In this document: in pieces, positions 34,658-45,693 of the stretch
Position numbering within the stretch: the first letter of the stretch is position 1
How the letters are laid out: every line of letters starts with the position of its first letter
DNA from: Pseudomonadota bacterium
GTDB taxonomy: Bacteria > Pseudomonadota > Alphaproteobacteria > Caulobacterales > Caulobacteraceae
Length of the DNA stretch: 64,000 nt
Assembly: GCA_020161365.1 (NCBI GenBank)
Contig: JAIUNU010000017.1
Span: 1-64,000, forward strand
Direction: 5' to 3'
The notes under the pieces: model-generated
The model's database searches: none
Told to the model about the DNA's origin: nothing
Seen by the model: the letters and a program-made list of their open reading frames with translations, nothing else
Program-made: the position numbers and the translations under genes

Positions 34658-35815
34658 TCACTTCACCCCGTAGGCCCTGGCCTGTCGGCCCGCCAGGGCG
34701 ACCAGGTCGCCCATCTGCAGGTTCACGTCGATCAGGTGCAGGCCCCAATCCTTCAGGGTGACCGGCCCGACGACGACGTCGCCGCTGATCTCGTCGGTGC
34801 GCGGGTCGGCCGGGTCGGCGTTCACTTTCACCGAGAGATAGGTGAAGTCGCCTTCGGAAACGCACTTGGCCGACAGCAGGCCGGGCATCGATACGAACGA
34901 CGTCGCGACAGTCACATCCTTGGCCAACGGCTTGGGCGGCTGGCCCGAAACCGCGCCGAAGCCCTTGGCGCTGAGATAGGCGTGCAGCGGGGCGGATTCG
35001 GTCGAGGCCTTGCCGGCCAACAGGGCTGCGGGATTGACGCAGCCGGCGCGACGGCCGTCGGCATCGGTCTTGCCAAACCGGCTGTTGGCGGGCGGCGGGC
35101 TGGTCTCCCGGAACGAGACGTAGGTGACGAGACAGCCGGCCTGGTCGGCCTTATCGCAGAGCGGGATCGAGCCGTACTTGCCGTCGACGACCGGCGTGTT
35201 CATGCCTAGCACATAGGCGGCGATCATCTGTTTTTGGGCCGGCTTGCCGTCGACCTCGCTCTTCAGCAGCTCCAGCAGCATCCGTGAGCCCTGGCTGTGG
35301 CCCATGAGGATCACGCCCCGGCCGCCGTTCTGGTTCTTCAGGTACCAGTTCCAGGCGTCGCGAACGTCGCCATAGGCGATTGCTGCGTCGCCGGACGAGC
35401 CCTGGCCCATCATAACCGCGCGCAGGGCCGCCAAGGTCACCTGACGATACATCGGCGCGAACACCCGGCAGGTCGAGGCGAAGCGGGCCAGCTGCTGCTC
35501 GACCACCCGACGCTCGGCCTCGTCGATGCTCATGTCGCTATTGCCGCCAGGGTCGGTCGACACCGTCGGATAGACGTAGAAGCAGTCGTAGGCCGGCGCA
35601 GCCAAGGCCTTGAAGGTCTCGACCGAGGTTTTGCCGTCGGCCTGGACGATGGTCGTGGTCTGGTCGACGGCGCAGGCGTCTGCGCGGCCGGGCAGGCACA
35701 GCCACGACTCCGGCTTGCCGTAATCGTTCGGCGCCGGCGCTGCGGTCTGAGCGTTCGCCGCGCCCGCCAGCCCAAGGACCGCCATCGCCGCAAGGCCCGT
35801 CAAAGTCCGCTTCAT
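34658..35815 (-). CDS. DUF3089 alpha/beta-hydrolase-like exported protein
   Basis: 385 residues with signal MKRTLTGLAAMAVLGLAGAANAQ. AYDCFYVYPTVSTDP near the start and GVILMGHSQGSRMLLELL in the middle identify a DUF3089 member with the nucleophile elbow GHSQG of the alpha/beta hydrolase fold. Several cysteines suggest disulfides in the periplasm. I chose the Met at 35815 for its signal peptide. Probably an esterase or lipase; substrate unknown. Confidence 0.82.
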   Translation of the reverse strand: MKRTLTGLAAMAVLGLAGAANAQTAAPAPNDYGKPESWLCLPGRADACAVDQTTTIVQADGKTSVETFKALAAPAYDCFYVYPTVSTDPGGNSDMSIDEAERRVVEQQLARFASTCRVFAPMYRQVTLAALRAVMMGQGSSGDAAIAYGDVRDAWNWYLKNQNGGRGVILMGHSQGSRMLLELLKSEVDGKPAQKQMIAAYVLGMNTPVVDGKYGSIPLCDKADQAGCLVTYVSFRETSPPPANSRFGKTDADGRRAGCVNPAALLAGKASTESAPLHAYLSAKGFGAVSGQPPKPLAKDVTVATSFVSMPGLLSAKCVSEGDFTYLSVKVNADPADPRTDEISGDVVVGPVTLKDWGLHLIDVNLQMGDLVALAGRQARAYGVK

Positions 35816-35956
35816 CCCACTGTCCTCCCCGCTCAAACGCGCGTTTGGCGCGACAATGCGGAAAAGAACGACGGTCGCCAAGGGGCTTTGGCCCGATCGT
35901 TGCGCACAGGCGAAGCCTCGTCCCGGTTCGGGACGGTGAACAGGAGCGCCGCGCCC

Positions 35957-37006
35957 GTGATCAACCTCAAAACCCTCTCGCGCATGGGGATCGTGACGGT
36001 CGCCGCGTTGTCTGTCAGCGCATCGACCGTGCTGGCCGACGGCTTCCCGGCCACGGTCCGGACCCCCGCGCCTGTTTCAAAACGGGTGACACCCAAGCCG
36101 CGCGTCAAGATTGTCTACGTGGATCGGCCCGTCGTCGTCGAAAAGCGCGTACCGGTCTATGTCGACCGCCCCACAACCCAGATCGTCGAGAAGGTGGTTG
36201 AGAAGCCCGTGATCGTCGAGCGCCCGGTGGTCGTGGAGAAGCGGGTCGAGGTTCCGGTCGAGAAGCTGGTCGAGGTTCCGGTCGAGAAGAAGGTCTACAT
36301 CGATCGACCGGTCGAGAAGATCGTCTATGTCGATCGCGTGGTCGAGAAGCGGGTCGAGGTTCCCGTCCAGAAGATCGTGGAAAAGATCGTGGAGAAGCCG
36401 GTCTATGTCGACCGACCCGTGCCGGTTGAGAAGCCGGGCGAGGTGGTCGAGAAGATCATTCAGGTGCCGATCTACGTCTATGTGGATCGCCCGGTCTACA
36501 CGGCGGCGCCGTCGCAGGGTTGCGCCAACCCGTGTGGCTATGTCGAGCGCCCGGCCCCGTGCGCCGGCCCCTGCGGCTCCAACTGGCGCCCCGCTCCGCC
36601 GCCGAGCTGCGCCCATCCCTGCGGCGCCCCCCTGCAACCGGCGCCTGGCTGCGCCCAGACCTGTGGCTATCTCGAATGGCCCGCCGCAGCGTCAAAGAGC
36701 TGCGCGGTGCGCAGCTGCGGCGAGCTGATCGAGCACAGCGAGGAGCGCTACGAGCAACGCTATGGGAGCGATATCGAACCGCCGCCCTTGCCGATCGGCT
36801 ATATCGGTCGGGCCTCGGGCGGACGGGGTGGTGGTTATGGCGGGATAGGGTTGGTTGGCGGCGGCGGCTGGCGCAGCGGCGGCTATGCGGGCGGTTCGGC
36901 GGCCGCGACCGCTTCGGCCACCGCGTCGGCGACGGCTTCGACTTCAATACGGATCGGCGGCGGCGGCGGCGGTGGTTGCTCGGGCTGCGGGGGCAAGCGC
37001 CACTAG
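35957..37006 (+). CDS. exported VEK/VDRP-repeat protein with Cys-Pro-Gly modules and Gly-rich tail
   Basis: 349 residues from a GTG with AGGAG ten bases upstream, giving signal MINLKTLSRMGIVTVAALSVSASTVLADG. Residues 45-165 are a short-period repeat (VYVDRPVVVEKRVPVYVDRP, VEVPVEKLVEVPVEK and similar) alternating Val with charge and Pro. Next come four modules of the form C-x3-C-G or C-x2-C-G separated by Pro (CANPCGY, CAGPCGS, CAHPCGA, CAQTCGY). The tail is Gly-rich, with Ala/Thr/Ser repeats, and ends CSGCGGKRH. It looks like a cell-envelope structural or adhesive protein. No catalytic domain and no recognised family. Confidence 0.75.
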   Translation: MINLKTLSRMGIVTVAALSVSASTVLADGFPATVRTPAPVSKRVTPKPRVKIVYVDRPVVVEKRVPVYVDRPTTQIVEKVVEKPVIVERPVVVEKRVEVPVEKLVEVPVEKKVYIDRPVEKIVYVDRVVEKRVEVPVQKIVEKIVEKPVYVDRPVPVEKPGEVVEKIIQVPIYVYVDRPVYTAAPSQGCANPCGYVERPAPCAGPCGSNWRPAPPPSCAHPCGAPLQPAPGCAQTCGYLEWPAAASKSCAVRSCGELIEHSEERYEQRYGSDIEPPPLPIGYIGRASGGRGGGYGGIGLVGGGGWRSGGYAGGSAAATASATASATASTSIRIGGGGGGGCSGCGGKRH

Positions 37007-37010
37007 GGTT

Positions 37011-37325
37011 CTACAGCGAAAGCCAGCGACGCGGGTTCTTGTCGCCCAGCGCCCGCGCCTCACCGGGCTTGAGGCCAAGATCACGCATCCGGTAGGCGAC
37101 GATCTCGCGTAGCGCCTCGACCGGCTCGTGGCCACCCACCGGGCTTGAGGCCACCGCGCCGGCGTTCATCGCCAGATCCACGGCGGTCCACTCGGCCTGG
37201 GCCCGGTCGGCCTTGCCAACGGCGAAGTAGTGGCGCACCGGCGTGCGCTCGCCGGCAACCTCTACCATCACGCCGATGACCCAGCCTTGAACAATAAGAT
37301 CGGCGTCGGGGCGCTGGCGGAACAT
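37011..37325 (-). CDS. hypothetical protein, 104 residues
   Basis: A small soluble protein (GWVIGVMVEVAGERTPVRHYFAVGKADRAQAEWTAVDLA) that I do not recognise. No strong ribosome site precedes the Met at 37325. The frame stays open with coding-like codons for 13 triplets upstream until the TGA of the 43-residue ORF at 37365, suggesting either an unusual start or a former fusion with that ORF. It ends four bases from the convergent VEK-repeat gene. Confidence 0.55.
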   Translation of the reverse strand: MFRQRPDADLIVQGWVIGVMVEVAGERTPVRHYFAVGKADRAQAEWTAVDLAMNAGAVASSPVGGHEPVEALREIVAYRMRDLGLKPGEARALGDKNPRRWLSL

Positions 37326-37364
37326 CGGTGGGATGTAGCGCCGCGCGACGCTGTCTGGAAGGGC

Positions 37365-37496
37365 TCAGCCGATCAGTTGGAACGCCGCTTGGCTGATCAG
37401 GCCCAGCGCCAACCACGCCGACAGCCCCAGGATCACCATCGACGTCCGCGACGGACGACGGCGGCGGTGGTTGGGATACAAACGCACGAACGACAT
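37365..37496 (-). CDS. 43-residue single-span membrane peptide
   Basis: MSFVRLYPNHRRRRPSRTSM is followed by VILGLSAWLALGLISQAAF, a basic cytoplasmic head and one membrane helix, ending QLIG. GGAGG stands six bases before the ATG, an excellent site. Its TGA is in frame with the 104-residue ORF that starts 14 codons on. Function unknown. Confidence 0.6.
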   Translation of the reverse strand: MSFVRLYPNHRRRRPSRTSMVILGLSAWLALGLISQAAFQLIG

Positions 37497-37598
37497 CTGA
37501 CGCCTCCATGCCTTCAAACCTTGGCCAGAGGTTAACGCCGAATCCGCACCTTGGATGCGCGACCTTTTCGCTCGTCACGGGAGTGTGAAGGGCCGAAG

Positions 37599-37629
37599 AA
37601 AAAGGGCGGGGCCTTTCGGCTCCGCCCTC
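37599..37629 (-). terminator. rho-independent terminator of groESL
   Basis: GGGCGG and CCGCCC pair around AGCCGAAAGGCC-type inner sequence and are followed by TTTTTCTT on the minus strand, about 110 bases after the groEL stop. Confidence 0.8.
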
Positions 37630-37648
37630 ATCCATTTCAGATCTTGAG

Positions 37649-37740
37649 CTTTATGGACTTCCTTAGACGTCCATGTCGCCACTCTGGATCGGCTGGCCGA
37701 TCCAGATCTCTTTTAGAGATGGGCGACTTTGCGGACTTCC

Positions 37741-37758
<18 letters not shown>
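37649..37758 (-). repeat. duplicated groEL 3' end with stop-codon hairpins
   Basis: The 32 bases around the groEL stop (37727-37758) recur at 37649-37680 with three differences. Both copies read GGCGACATGGAC, then a stop, then GGAAGTCC, and the copies are 78 bp apart, so the frame is the same. In the true end GGACTTC pairs with GAAGTCC, leaving TAAG in the loop. Between the copies, GGATCGGC and GCCGATCC form a further hairpin. Confidence 0.75.
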
Positions 37759-39384
<1,626 letters not shown>

Positions 39385-39440
39385 GTTAGAGCCCTTCTAA
39401 AAGAGAAACGATGGGAAAGCGGGGGGGAGCGGGAAGCCGA

Positions 39441-39731
39441 TTAGGCTTCGACCACGCCCAGGACGTCGCTTTCCTTCATGATCAGGAGGTCCTGACCGTC
39501 GACCTTCACTTCGGTGCCCGACCACTTGCCGAACAGGATGCGGTCGCCAGCCTTAACGTCCAGGGCGACGACTTCGCCCTTGTCGTTGCGCGCGCCGGGG
39601 CCGACGGCGACGACTTCGCCTTCTTGCGGCTTTTCCTTGGCGGTGTCGGGGATGATGATCCCGCCCTTGGTCTTGGTTTCTTCTTCGACGCGCTTCACGA
39701 GGACGCGGTCGCCCAGGGGACGAAACTTCAT
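39441..39731 (-). CDS. groES: 10 kDa co-chaperonin GroES
   Basis: 96 residues, MKFRPLGDRVLVKRVEEETKTKGGIIIPDTAKEKPQ, with the mobile loop that docks to GroEL and the roof loop EVVAVGPG. It caps the GroEL ring. It is first gene of groESL, 59 bases downstream of the CIRCE element. Confidence 0.98.
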   Translation of the reverse strand: MKFRPLGDRVLVKRVEEETKTKGGIIIPDTAKEKPQEGEVVAVGPGARNDKGEVVALDVKAGDRILFGKWSGTEVKVDGQDLLIMKESDVLGVVEA

Positions 39732-39790
39732 GGTCTTCTCCGTCGGAACGGTTTGAAATAAGAACTCGTCGGCATCGAGGAGCGGGGCTG

Positions 39791-39817
39791 TTAGCAGTCG
39801 CTCCCCCTGAGTGCTAA
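39791..39817 (-). promoter_or_regulatory. CIRCE element (HrcA operator) of groESL
   Basis: TTAGCAGTC-N9-GAGTGCTAA matches the CIRCE consensus TTAGCACTC-N9-GAGTGCTAA with one mismatch. It lies between groES and a likely promoter, with TTGACT (39851-39856) and CCTAAC (39830-39835) on the minus strand. HrcA repression of groESL is expected. Confidence 0.92.
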
Positions 39818-39904
39818 CGACGTCGGTGAGTTAGGCGCCAGCCTCCTGGGAGTCAAGAACGCCCCGGATGAAGTTTTTTGGCGCGGTGAACGGGAGCGGC
39901 CTCG

Positions 39905-40315
39905 ATGATCGACCATATGGGCGTGACGGTGCGCGATCTCCAGATCTCCAAGGCCTTCTATGACGCTGCTTTCGCGCCGCTGGGGATCGCCGTGGTGATG
40001 AGCGTCAGCGCCGAGGAGACGGGGGGCGCCGCCTTCATCGGCTATGGTCCCACCGAAGATCGTCGCGACATTCAGGCGGGCAAGCCCAGTTTCTGGGTCA
40101 GCCAGGGCGAGGGCGTGACGGGCCCCATGCATGTGGCGTTCCTGGCGGCGAGCCGTGCCCAGGTCGACGCCTTCCACGCCGCAGCCCTGGCGGCGGGCGG
40201 TCGCGATAATGGCGCGCCGGGGCTGCGGCCTCATTATCACCCCAACTATTATGGCGCCTTCGTCCTTGACCCGGACGGCCGGAACGTGGAGGCGGTCTGT
40301 CACGCGCCGGCCTGA
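39905..40315 (+). CDS. VOC-family (glyoxalase-like) protein
   Basis: 136 residues in two beta-alpha-beta-beta-beta units: MIDHMGVTVRDLQISKAFYDAAFAPLGI starts the first and MHVAFLAASRAQVDAFHAAAL the second, ending DPDGRNVEAVCH. The His and Glu at unit ends are the usual metal ligands. Members include glyoxalase I, dioxygenases and resistance proteins; the specific activity is not evident. It diverges from groES and is followed 18 bases on by a small membrane-protein gene. Confidence 0.82.
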   Translation: MIDHMGVTVRDLQISKAFYDAAFAPLGIAVVMSVSAEETGGAAFIGYGPTEDRRDIQAGKPSFWVSQGEGVTGPMHVAFLAASRAQVDAFHAAALAAGGRDNGAPGLRPHYHPNYYGAFVLDPDGRNVEAVCHAPA

Positions 40316-40333
40316 TCGCTGTTAGGAGACCCG

Positions 40334-40762
40334 ATGTCGAGCTACATCCTGTCGCTGCTTCTGGCCGTCATCGCCTGCGTCATCGGCGGCGCCCTGGGCG
40401 GCATGATTCTGGCGCGACCGGCGGCCCTGCTGGAGGCGGCGGGTCTCGCCGACGACGACACGCCCAAGCCGTCGCTGTTCGCTGAGGGGCGGGCTCTTGG
40501 CGGCATGTTGATCGCCTCGCATGGCGTCGCGGCGCTCTATCTCGGCTATCAGCCCCGGATCGGCGCGGCCATGGCGCTCGTCCTGGCGCTGGCCTGGCTG
40601 GGCGCGGCGGTCGGGCGCGCGGTGTCTCTGGGACGGGAGGGCGACGCCGGGCGCTATAATCGCGGCGCGCTTCTGTTCAATGTCCTGATCGGCGTGACCC
40701 TGACCCTGCCGTCGTTCCAGGTCGGCAAGGTCGTGCTTCGCGGTGCGCTGGGGCTGGCCTAA
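40334..40762 (+). CDS. small four-helix membrane protein (DUF4345-like)
   Basis: 142 residues with four hydrophobic segments, including SYILSLLLAVIACVIGGALGGMIL, and the conserved-looking EGRALGGMLIASHGVAALYLG and RAVSLGREGDAGRYNR. It resembles DUF4345-type proteins, but the match is by overall plan only. It is probably cotranscribed with the VOC gene. Its last four bases overlap the convergent alkyltransferase gene. Confidence 0.65.
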   Translation: MSSYILSLLLAVIACVIGGALGGMILARPAALLEAAGLADDDTPKPSLFAEGRALGGMLIASHGVAALYLGYQPRIGAAMALVLALAWLGAAVGRAVSLGREGDAGRYNRGALLFNVLIGVTLTLPSFQVGKVVLRGALGLA

Positions 40763-41271
40763 AGCGCGCCCTCATGCGCCAGCAGCCAGCGCTTGCGGTC
40801 GATGCCGCCTGCGTAGCCGGTCAAGGCGCCGTTCACGCCGATCACCCGGTGGCACGGCGCCACCAGACTCAGCGGATTCGCGCCGTTAGCCGCGCCGACC
40901 GCCCGGATCGCCAGAGGCTTACCCGCGCGGCGGGCCAGTTCCGAATAGGTGATGGTCTGACCGGAGGGGATCTTGGTCAGCGCCGTCCACACTGTCTGCT
41001 GAAAGGGCGTCCCGCCTGTCCGCCAGGTCAGGGCGGTAAAGGCGTCTGTCACGCCCTCGAAGTAGCGTGTGAACGCCTTCTTGATCAGTGAGGGCGCAGC
41101 GCCGGTCTCCAGCGCAAGCGCACCGTAGTGAAGGCGCGCCAGACGCCGCATTCGGGGCTCGAAATCATGGAAGTCGACGGCGCGCAGCAGGCCGGTCTCG
41201 TCGGTGACGATCAGGATCTCGCCGATCGGCGAGGGGAGGCGGTCGAGAAGAAGGCGAACAGGGCGGGTCAT
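40759..41271 (-). CDS. ogt: methylated-DNA-[protein]-cysteine S-methyltransferase, Ogt type
   Basis: 170 residues. LVAPCHRVIGVNGALTGYAGG has the PCHR acceptor site, and PSGQTITYSELARRAG is the DNA-recognition helix. Length and a short N-terminal domain fit Ogt. The Met at 41271 gives the normal family start; the frame extends upstream into a palindromic repeat without support. It is the second such enzyme here (see 25699). Confidence 0.9.
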   Translation of the reverse strand: MTRPVRLLLDRLPSPIGEILIVTDETGLLRAVDFHDFEPRMRRLARLHYGALALETGAAPSLIKKAFTRYFEGVTDAFTALTWRTGGTPFQQTVWTALTKIPSGQTITYSELARRAGKPLAIRAVGAANGANPLSLVAPCHRVIGVNGALTGYAGGIDRKRWLLAHEGAL

Positions 41272-41326
41272 GGGGCCAGGATCGCCGAGACCCGCGCCGC
41301 TGTCCGCCCGGATTTTGCGGCGCGAT

Positions 41327-41442
41327 AAATCCCCCCAGCGGGGGAGGTGGCCGAAGGCCGGAGGGGGAAGTTCTGCGAACTTGCCTCTTCCCCCTCCGTC
41401 GTCTCTTCGAGCCGACACCTCCCCCGCGAGGGGGAGGATTTG
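41327..41442. repeat. family B palindromic repeat (full copy)
   Basis: About 116 bp, from AAATCCCCCCAGCGGGGGAG to CCCGCGAGGGGGAGGATTT, with GGCCGGAGGGGGAAG and CTTCCCCCTCCGTCG inside. It separates the ogt start region from the 3' end of the acyl-CoA dehydrogenase gene. Confidence 0.9.
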
Positions 41443-41451
41443 GGCAGGATC

Positions 41452-42759
<1,308 letters not shown>

Positions 42760-42789
42760 GGCCGTTCCCTCTACCCGCTTCTCTCAGTG

Positions 42790-42805
42790 TCAAACAGTTG
42801 TTTGA
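42790..42805. promoter_or_regulatory. 16-bp palindromic operator upstream of the acyl-CoA dehydrogenase
   Basis: TCAAACA-GT-TGTTTGA has perfect 7-bp arms and lies in the divergent region between the dehydrogenase and the GNAT gene. TetR-type regulators of fatty-acid degradation bind sites of this kind. No such regulator is encoded nearby. Confidence 0.55.
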
Positions 42806-42916
42806 AGCAGTTGTAGACCGGCTTTCCCCGAGCGGCAAGCGGGCAGGATTACCTACGTGGGGCCCAGCGCGCGGCTTTCGGTTGTCTTGACGGCGATCAT
42901 CGTCGACAACGGCCGC

Positions 42917-43513
42917 ATGCTGAATCTGACCGCCGACATCCTGCAGGGCCGCTACGTCCGGCTCGAACCCGTCACCGTCGATCACCGCGACGAACTGAAG
43001 GCCGCCATCGACTGCGATCCCGAGAGCTGGGAGATCATGTCGGTCAACGGCTGCGGCGAAGGCTTCGAGGACTTCTGGGGCGCGCTGCAGGGCGAAACCG
43101 ACCGGGGCGAGCGTATCGGCTTCGCCATTCGCCGACTGTCCGACGGCAAGGTCGTGGGCACCTCCAGCTACCTGAATATCCGCCGCTTGCACGGCGGCCT
43201 GGAGATCGGCGCCACCTTCCTCAATCCCGAGGCGCGGTCGGGCCCGGTGAACCCCGAGAGCAAGCGGCTGATGTTGGGGCACGCCTTCGACAAGGCCGGG
43301 GCCATCCGCGTGGAGTTTGTCACGGACGTGCGCAACGCCCGCAGCCAGGCGGCGATCCTGAAGCTGGGCGCCAGCAAGGAAGGGGTGCTGCGCAACCACA
43401 AGGTCACTTGGACGGGCCACATCCGCGACACCGCCGTGTTCTCGATCACCGACTACGACTGGCCGGCGATCCGCGAACGCCTGGAGTTCCGGCTGAGCGA
43501 GACGTTCGCCTAA
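42917..43513 (+). CDS. GNAT-family N-acetyltransferase (RimJ/RimL-like)
   Basis: 198 residues. GRYVRLEPVTVDHRDEL opens a RimJ/RimL-type GNAT fold, LEIGATFLNPEARSGPVNPESKRLML holds the acetyl-CoA loop region, and IRVEFVTDVRNARSQAAILKLGASKEGVLRNH is the conserved C-terminal part. The acceptor may be a protein N-terminus or a small molecule. The Met at 42917 begins the domain, but a GTG at 42857 with AGGA upstream could add 20 residues. Confidence 0.85.
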   Translation: MLNLTADILQGRYVRLEPVTVDHRDELKAAIDCDPESWEIMSVNGCGEGFEDFWGALQGETDRGERIGFAIRRLSDGKVVGTSSYLNIRRLHGGLEIGATFLNPEARSGPVNPESKRLMLGHAFDKAGAIRVEFVTDVRNARSQAAILKLGASKEGVLRNHKVTWTGHIRDTAVFSITDYDWPAIRERLEFRLSETFA

Positions 43514-43579
43514 GAAAAACGGCGATATCTGGGGGCGGTGTAAGACTTCGCCAATCTTGGGCGTCTAGGGTCTTAAACC

Positions 43580-44827
43580 ATGACGGCCATCGCCTGCCTT
43601 CGCATCCTGTTCACCGCCGACGGCGACATGCGCCCCGGCGACATGCCCAAGCACAAGGCGCAGGGCGTGGCGGACGCGTTTCTGAAGGCCAAGTGGCGCG
43701 CCCCCCGCAAATGCGGCGCGGTGGCGCCGCTGGCCTTTGTTCTGGCCGACCACAGGGCCCAGCACCTGGATCCGCGCGAGGTGCAGGGTCTGGCGGTCGA
43801 GCTCGAGAAGGTTCTGTTCCCCAACCGCCCGATCGGCCAGATCGCCTTGATGACCTTCGAGGGCGACGAGACCGCCGTGCTTCACTTCGCCGCGCTGTCG
43901 CAAAAGGAGCTGGCGGGGCTGATGGCCGGCGAAGGCTATGGCGGGGAGCCGGGCCGGGTCCACGTGGTCACCGCCGACGCGATCAAGCCGATGCCGGCGA
44001 CGCGCGAGGAAGCCAAGGCCTACGCGGCGGAGAAGGCCAAGGCCGCCGAAGCCGAAAAGCCGTCCGCCAAGCCCGCCGCCAAGACGGCGCCCGCGACCGC
44101 TCCAGCCGCCGCTAAGGTGTCCGCTCCGCAAAAGCCCGCCGATACGGGCTGGTGGGGCGTCTACGACCTGGTCCAGAGCGCCTTTGTCGGCTCGACCATT
44201 GGCCTGCGCGCCGATCTCGTCGAACCACCGCCCGAGGACGACGCCAAGTTGCTCAAGCGCGATCTTGTGGCTCTGACCGATGTGCAGGCGGCGTTGAAGG
44301 CCTCGTCTTTCGGCGAGATCCAGGCGTCATTCGGCTTTTGGAACCTCATCACGCCGGCCTCGCAAGAATCCTACAAGGCGCGCCTGTCGCGCTATCCGCT
44401 GGACGCCCGTCCCCGGCTGGCGGCGTCCATCTACGGCGCGCCGCGCGAGGCCTCGATCGGCATGCTGCAACAGATGCGCGCGCAGTTGTCCGGCGCGTTC
44501 GCGGCGATGGACCTGCGGATCATCGATCCGACCTTCCCCGTCCAGGGCCTGCCGCCCGAGCTCCTGGAGAGCGTGACCCTGGTGCTCTCGGGCGAGACTG
44601 AGCACGAGCGCCTGAAGCAGATCCTCAAGTTCGTCGAGCGAAAGTCCGCCTACGCCGCCAAGGGCGTGATGCAGTGCGTCGCCAACGTCAACTCGGCGGT
44701 CGAACTGGAAGCTTGCAAGGTCGCCGGGGTGGTCCGCGTACAAGGACCGGGGATCACCGACTTCATGGACGCCCCCGTAGGCGCCGCCGACGGCGCGCCA
44801 CTGGCTTTGGCGCAAAGCGCCGCCTGA
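43580..44827 (+). CDS. unrecognised 415-residue protein with a linker and EAL-like tail
   Basis: I do not recognise this protein. Residues 1-145 form a compact domain, 150-190 an Ala/Lys/Pro linker, and 195-415 a second domain. Near its end, residues 361-389 (KGVMQCVANVNS to RVQG) follow the pattern of the last strand and turn of EAL phosphodiesterases, where VAEGVE...VQG occurs. No EAL, DDFGTGY or metal-ligand motif is seen, so if related it is degenerate. No signal peptide or membrane segment. It stands alone between the GNAT and skgA genes. Confidence 0.6.
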   Translation: MTAIACLRILFTADGDMRPGDMPKHKAQGVADAFLKAKWRAPRKCGAVAPLAFVLADHRAQHLDPREVQGLAVELEKVLFPNRPIGQIALMTFEGDETAVLHFAALSQKELAGLMAGEGYGGEPGRVHVVTADAIKPMPATREEAKAYAAEKAKAAEAEKPSAKPAAKTAPATAPAAAKVSAPQKPADTGWWGVYDLVQSAFVGSTIGLRADLVEPPPEDDAKLLKRDLVALTDVQAALKASSFGEIQASFGFWNLITPASQESYKARLSRYPLDARPRLAASIYGAPREASIGMLQQMRAQLSGAFAAMDLRIIDPTFPVQGLPPELLESVTLVLSGETEHERLKQILKFVERKSAYAAKGVMQCVANVNSAVELEACKVAGVVRVQGPGITDFMDAPVGAADGAPLALAQSAA

Positions 44828-44901
44828 GCCTGTAAACACTCCGCTTGACCCTCACGCCACGTCAGACCTGATGGCCTTCTCCATCGAGAGGGAAGGTTGA
44901 T

Positions 44902-45669
44902 TTGAGCGTCTATACGGTCAAGCAGATGGCCAAGCTGTCGGGGGTGTCGGTGCGTGCGCTGCACCACTACGACGCCATCGGCCTGCTGAAGCCCCGCGCC
45001 GTCGGGGCCAACGGCTATCGCTATTATGATCGCCAGGATCTGCTGCGCCTGCAGCAGATCCTGTTCCATCGCGCCTTGGAAACGCCGCTGAAGGACATCC
45101 AGGCCGCCTTGGACCAGCCGGGGTTCGACCTCGCCGCCGCGCTGCGCGCCCAACGCGAGCGCTTGGTGGCCGAGGCCGAGCGTTACGCCCGGCTGGTGGA
45201 CGTCGTCGACCGCACCCTCGCCGACCTCGAAGGAGACGTGACGATGGATGACAAGAAACTTTTCGAAGGCTTCGATCCGGAAAAGCAGGCGGGCTATGAG
45301 GCCGAACTGGTCGAGCGCTACGGCGAGCCGATGGCCGAGCGGATCGCGCAGTCCAAGGCCGGGATGAAGGCCTGGGACAAGACCGACTGGGCCAGCTTCC
45401 AGCAGGAGGCCGCCGCGATCGAGCACGACATGGCCAAGGCCCTTGCGCAGGGCTTGCCCGTCGACAGCGGGCCGGTGACGGCGATCATGCGTCGCCACTG
45501 GGCGTGGATCGCCAAGTCCTGGAACCGGGAGCCGACGCCCGACGCCTTTGCGGGTCTGGCGCATCTCTATCAGGACAATCCGGAGTTCACCGCCCGTTAC
45601 GAGGCGATTGCGCCGGGGCTGACCGAGTATCTGGCCGAGGCGATGCGAGCGTTCGCGGAGAAGCGTTAG
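44902..45669 (+). CDS. skgA: MerR/TipAS regulator SkgA
   Basis: 255 residues from a TTG start with GAGAGGGA upstream. YTVKQMAKLSGVSVRALHHYDAIGLLKP is a MerR winged helix, followed by a dimer coil and a C-terminal TipAS antibiotic-recognition-like domain (FDPEKQAGYEAELVERYG, WAWIAKSW). Length and plan equal Caulobacter SkgA, which induces the catalase-peroxidase gene katG in stationary phase; nearby groESL and mutL agree with that locus. TTGACC at 44845 may be the -35 of its promoter. Confidence 0.88.
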   Translation: MSVYTVKQMAKLSGVSVRALHHYDAIGLLKPRAVGANGYRYYDRQDLLRLQQILFHRALETPLKDIQAALDQPGFDLAAALRAQRERLVAEAERYARLVDVVDRTLADLEGDVTMDDKKLFEGFDPEKQAGYEAELVERYGEPMAERIAQSKAGMKAWDKTDWASFQQEAAAIEHDMAKALAQGLPVDSGPVTAIMRRHWAWIAKSWNREPTPDAFAGLAHLYQDNPEFTARYEAIAPGLTEYLAEAMRAFAEKR

Positions 45670-45693
45670 ACGCCTGCCTCAGCATCAAAACGC

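Noticed and set aside
36077..36637. Long minus-strand frame rich in Asp, His and Leu
   Set aside because: It is the antisense shadow of the Val/Glu/Lys repeats in the VEK-repeat gene and has no ribosome site of its own.
40759..41418. Longer start for ogt at 41418
   Set aside because: The extra 49 codons run back into the palindromic repeat at 41327-41442 and encode no part of the Ogt family; the Met at 41271 matches the normal N-terminus.
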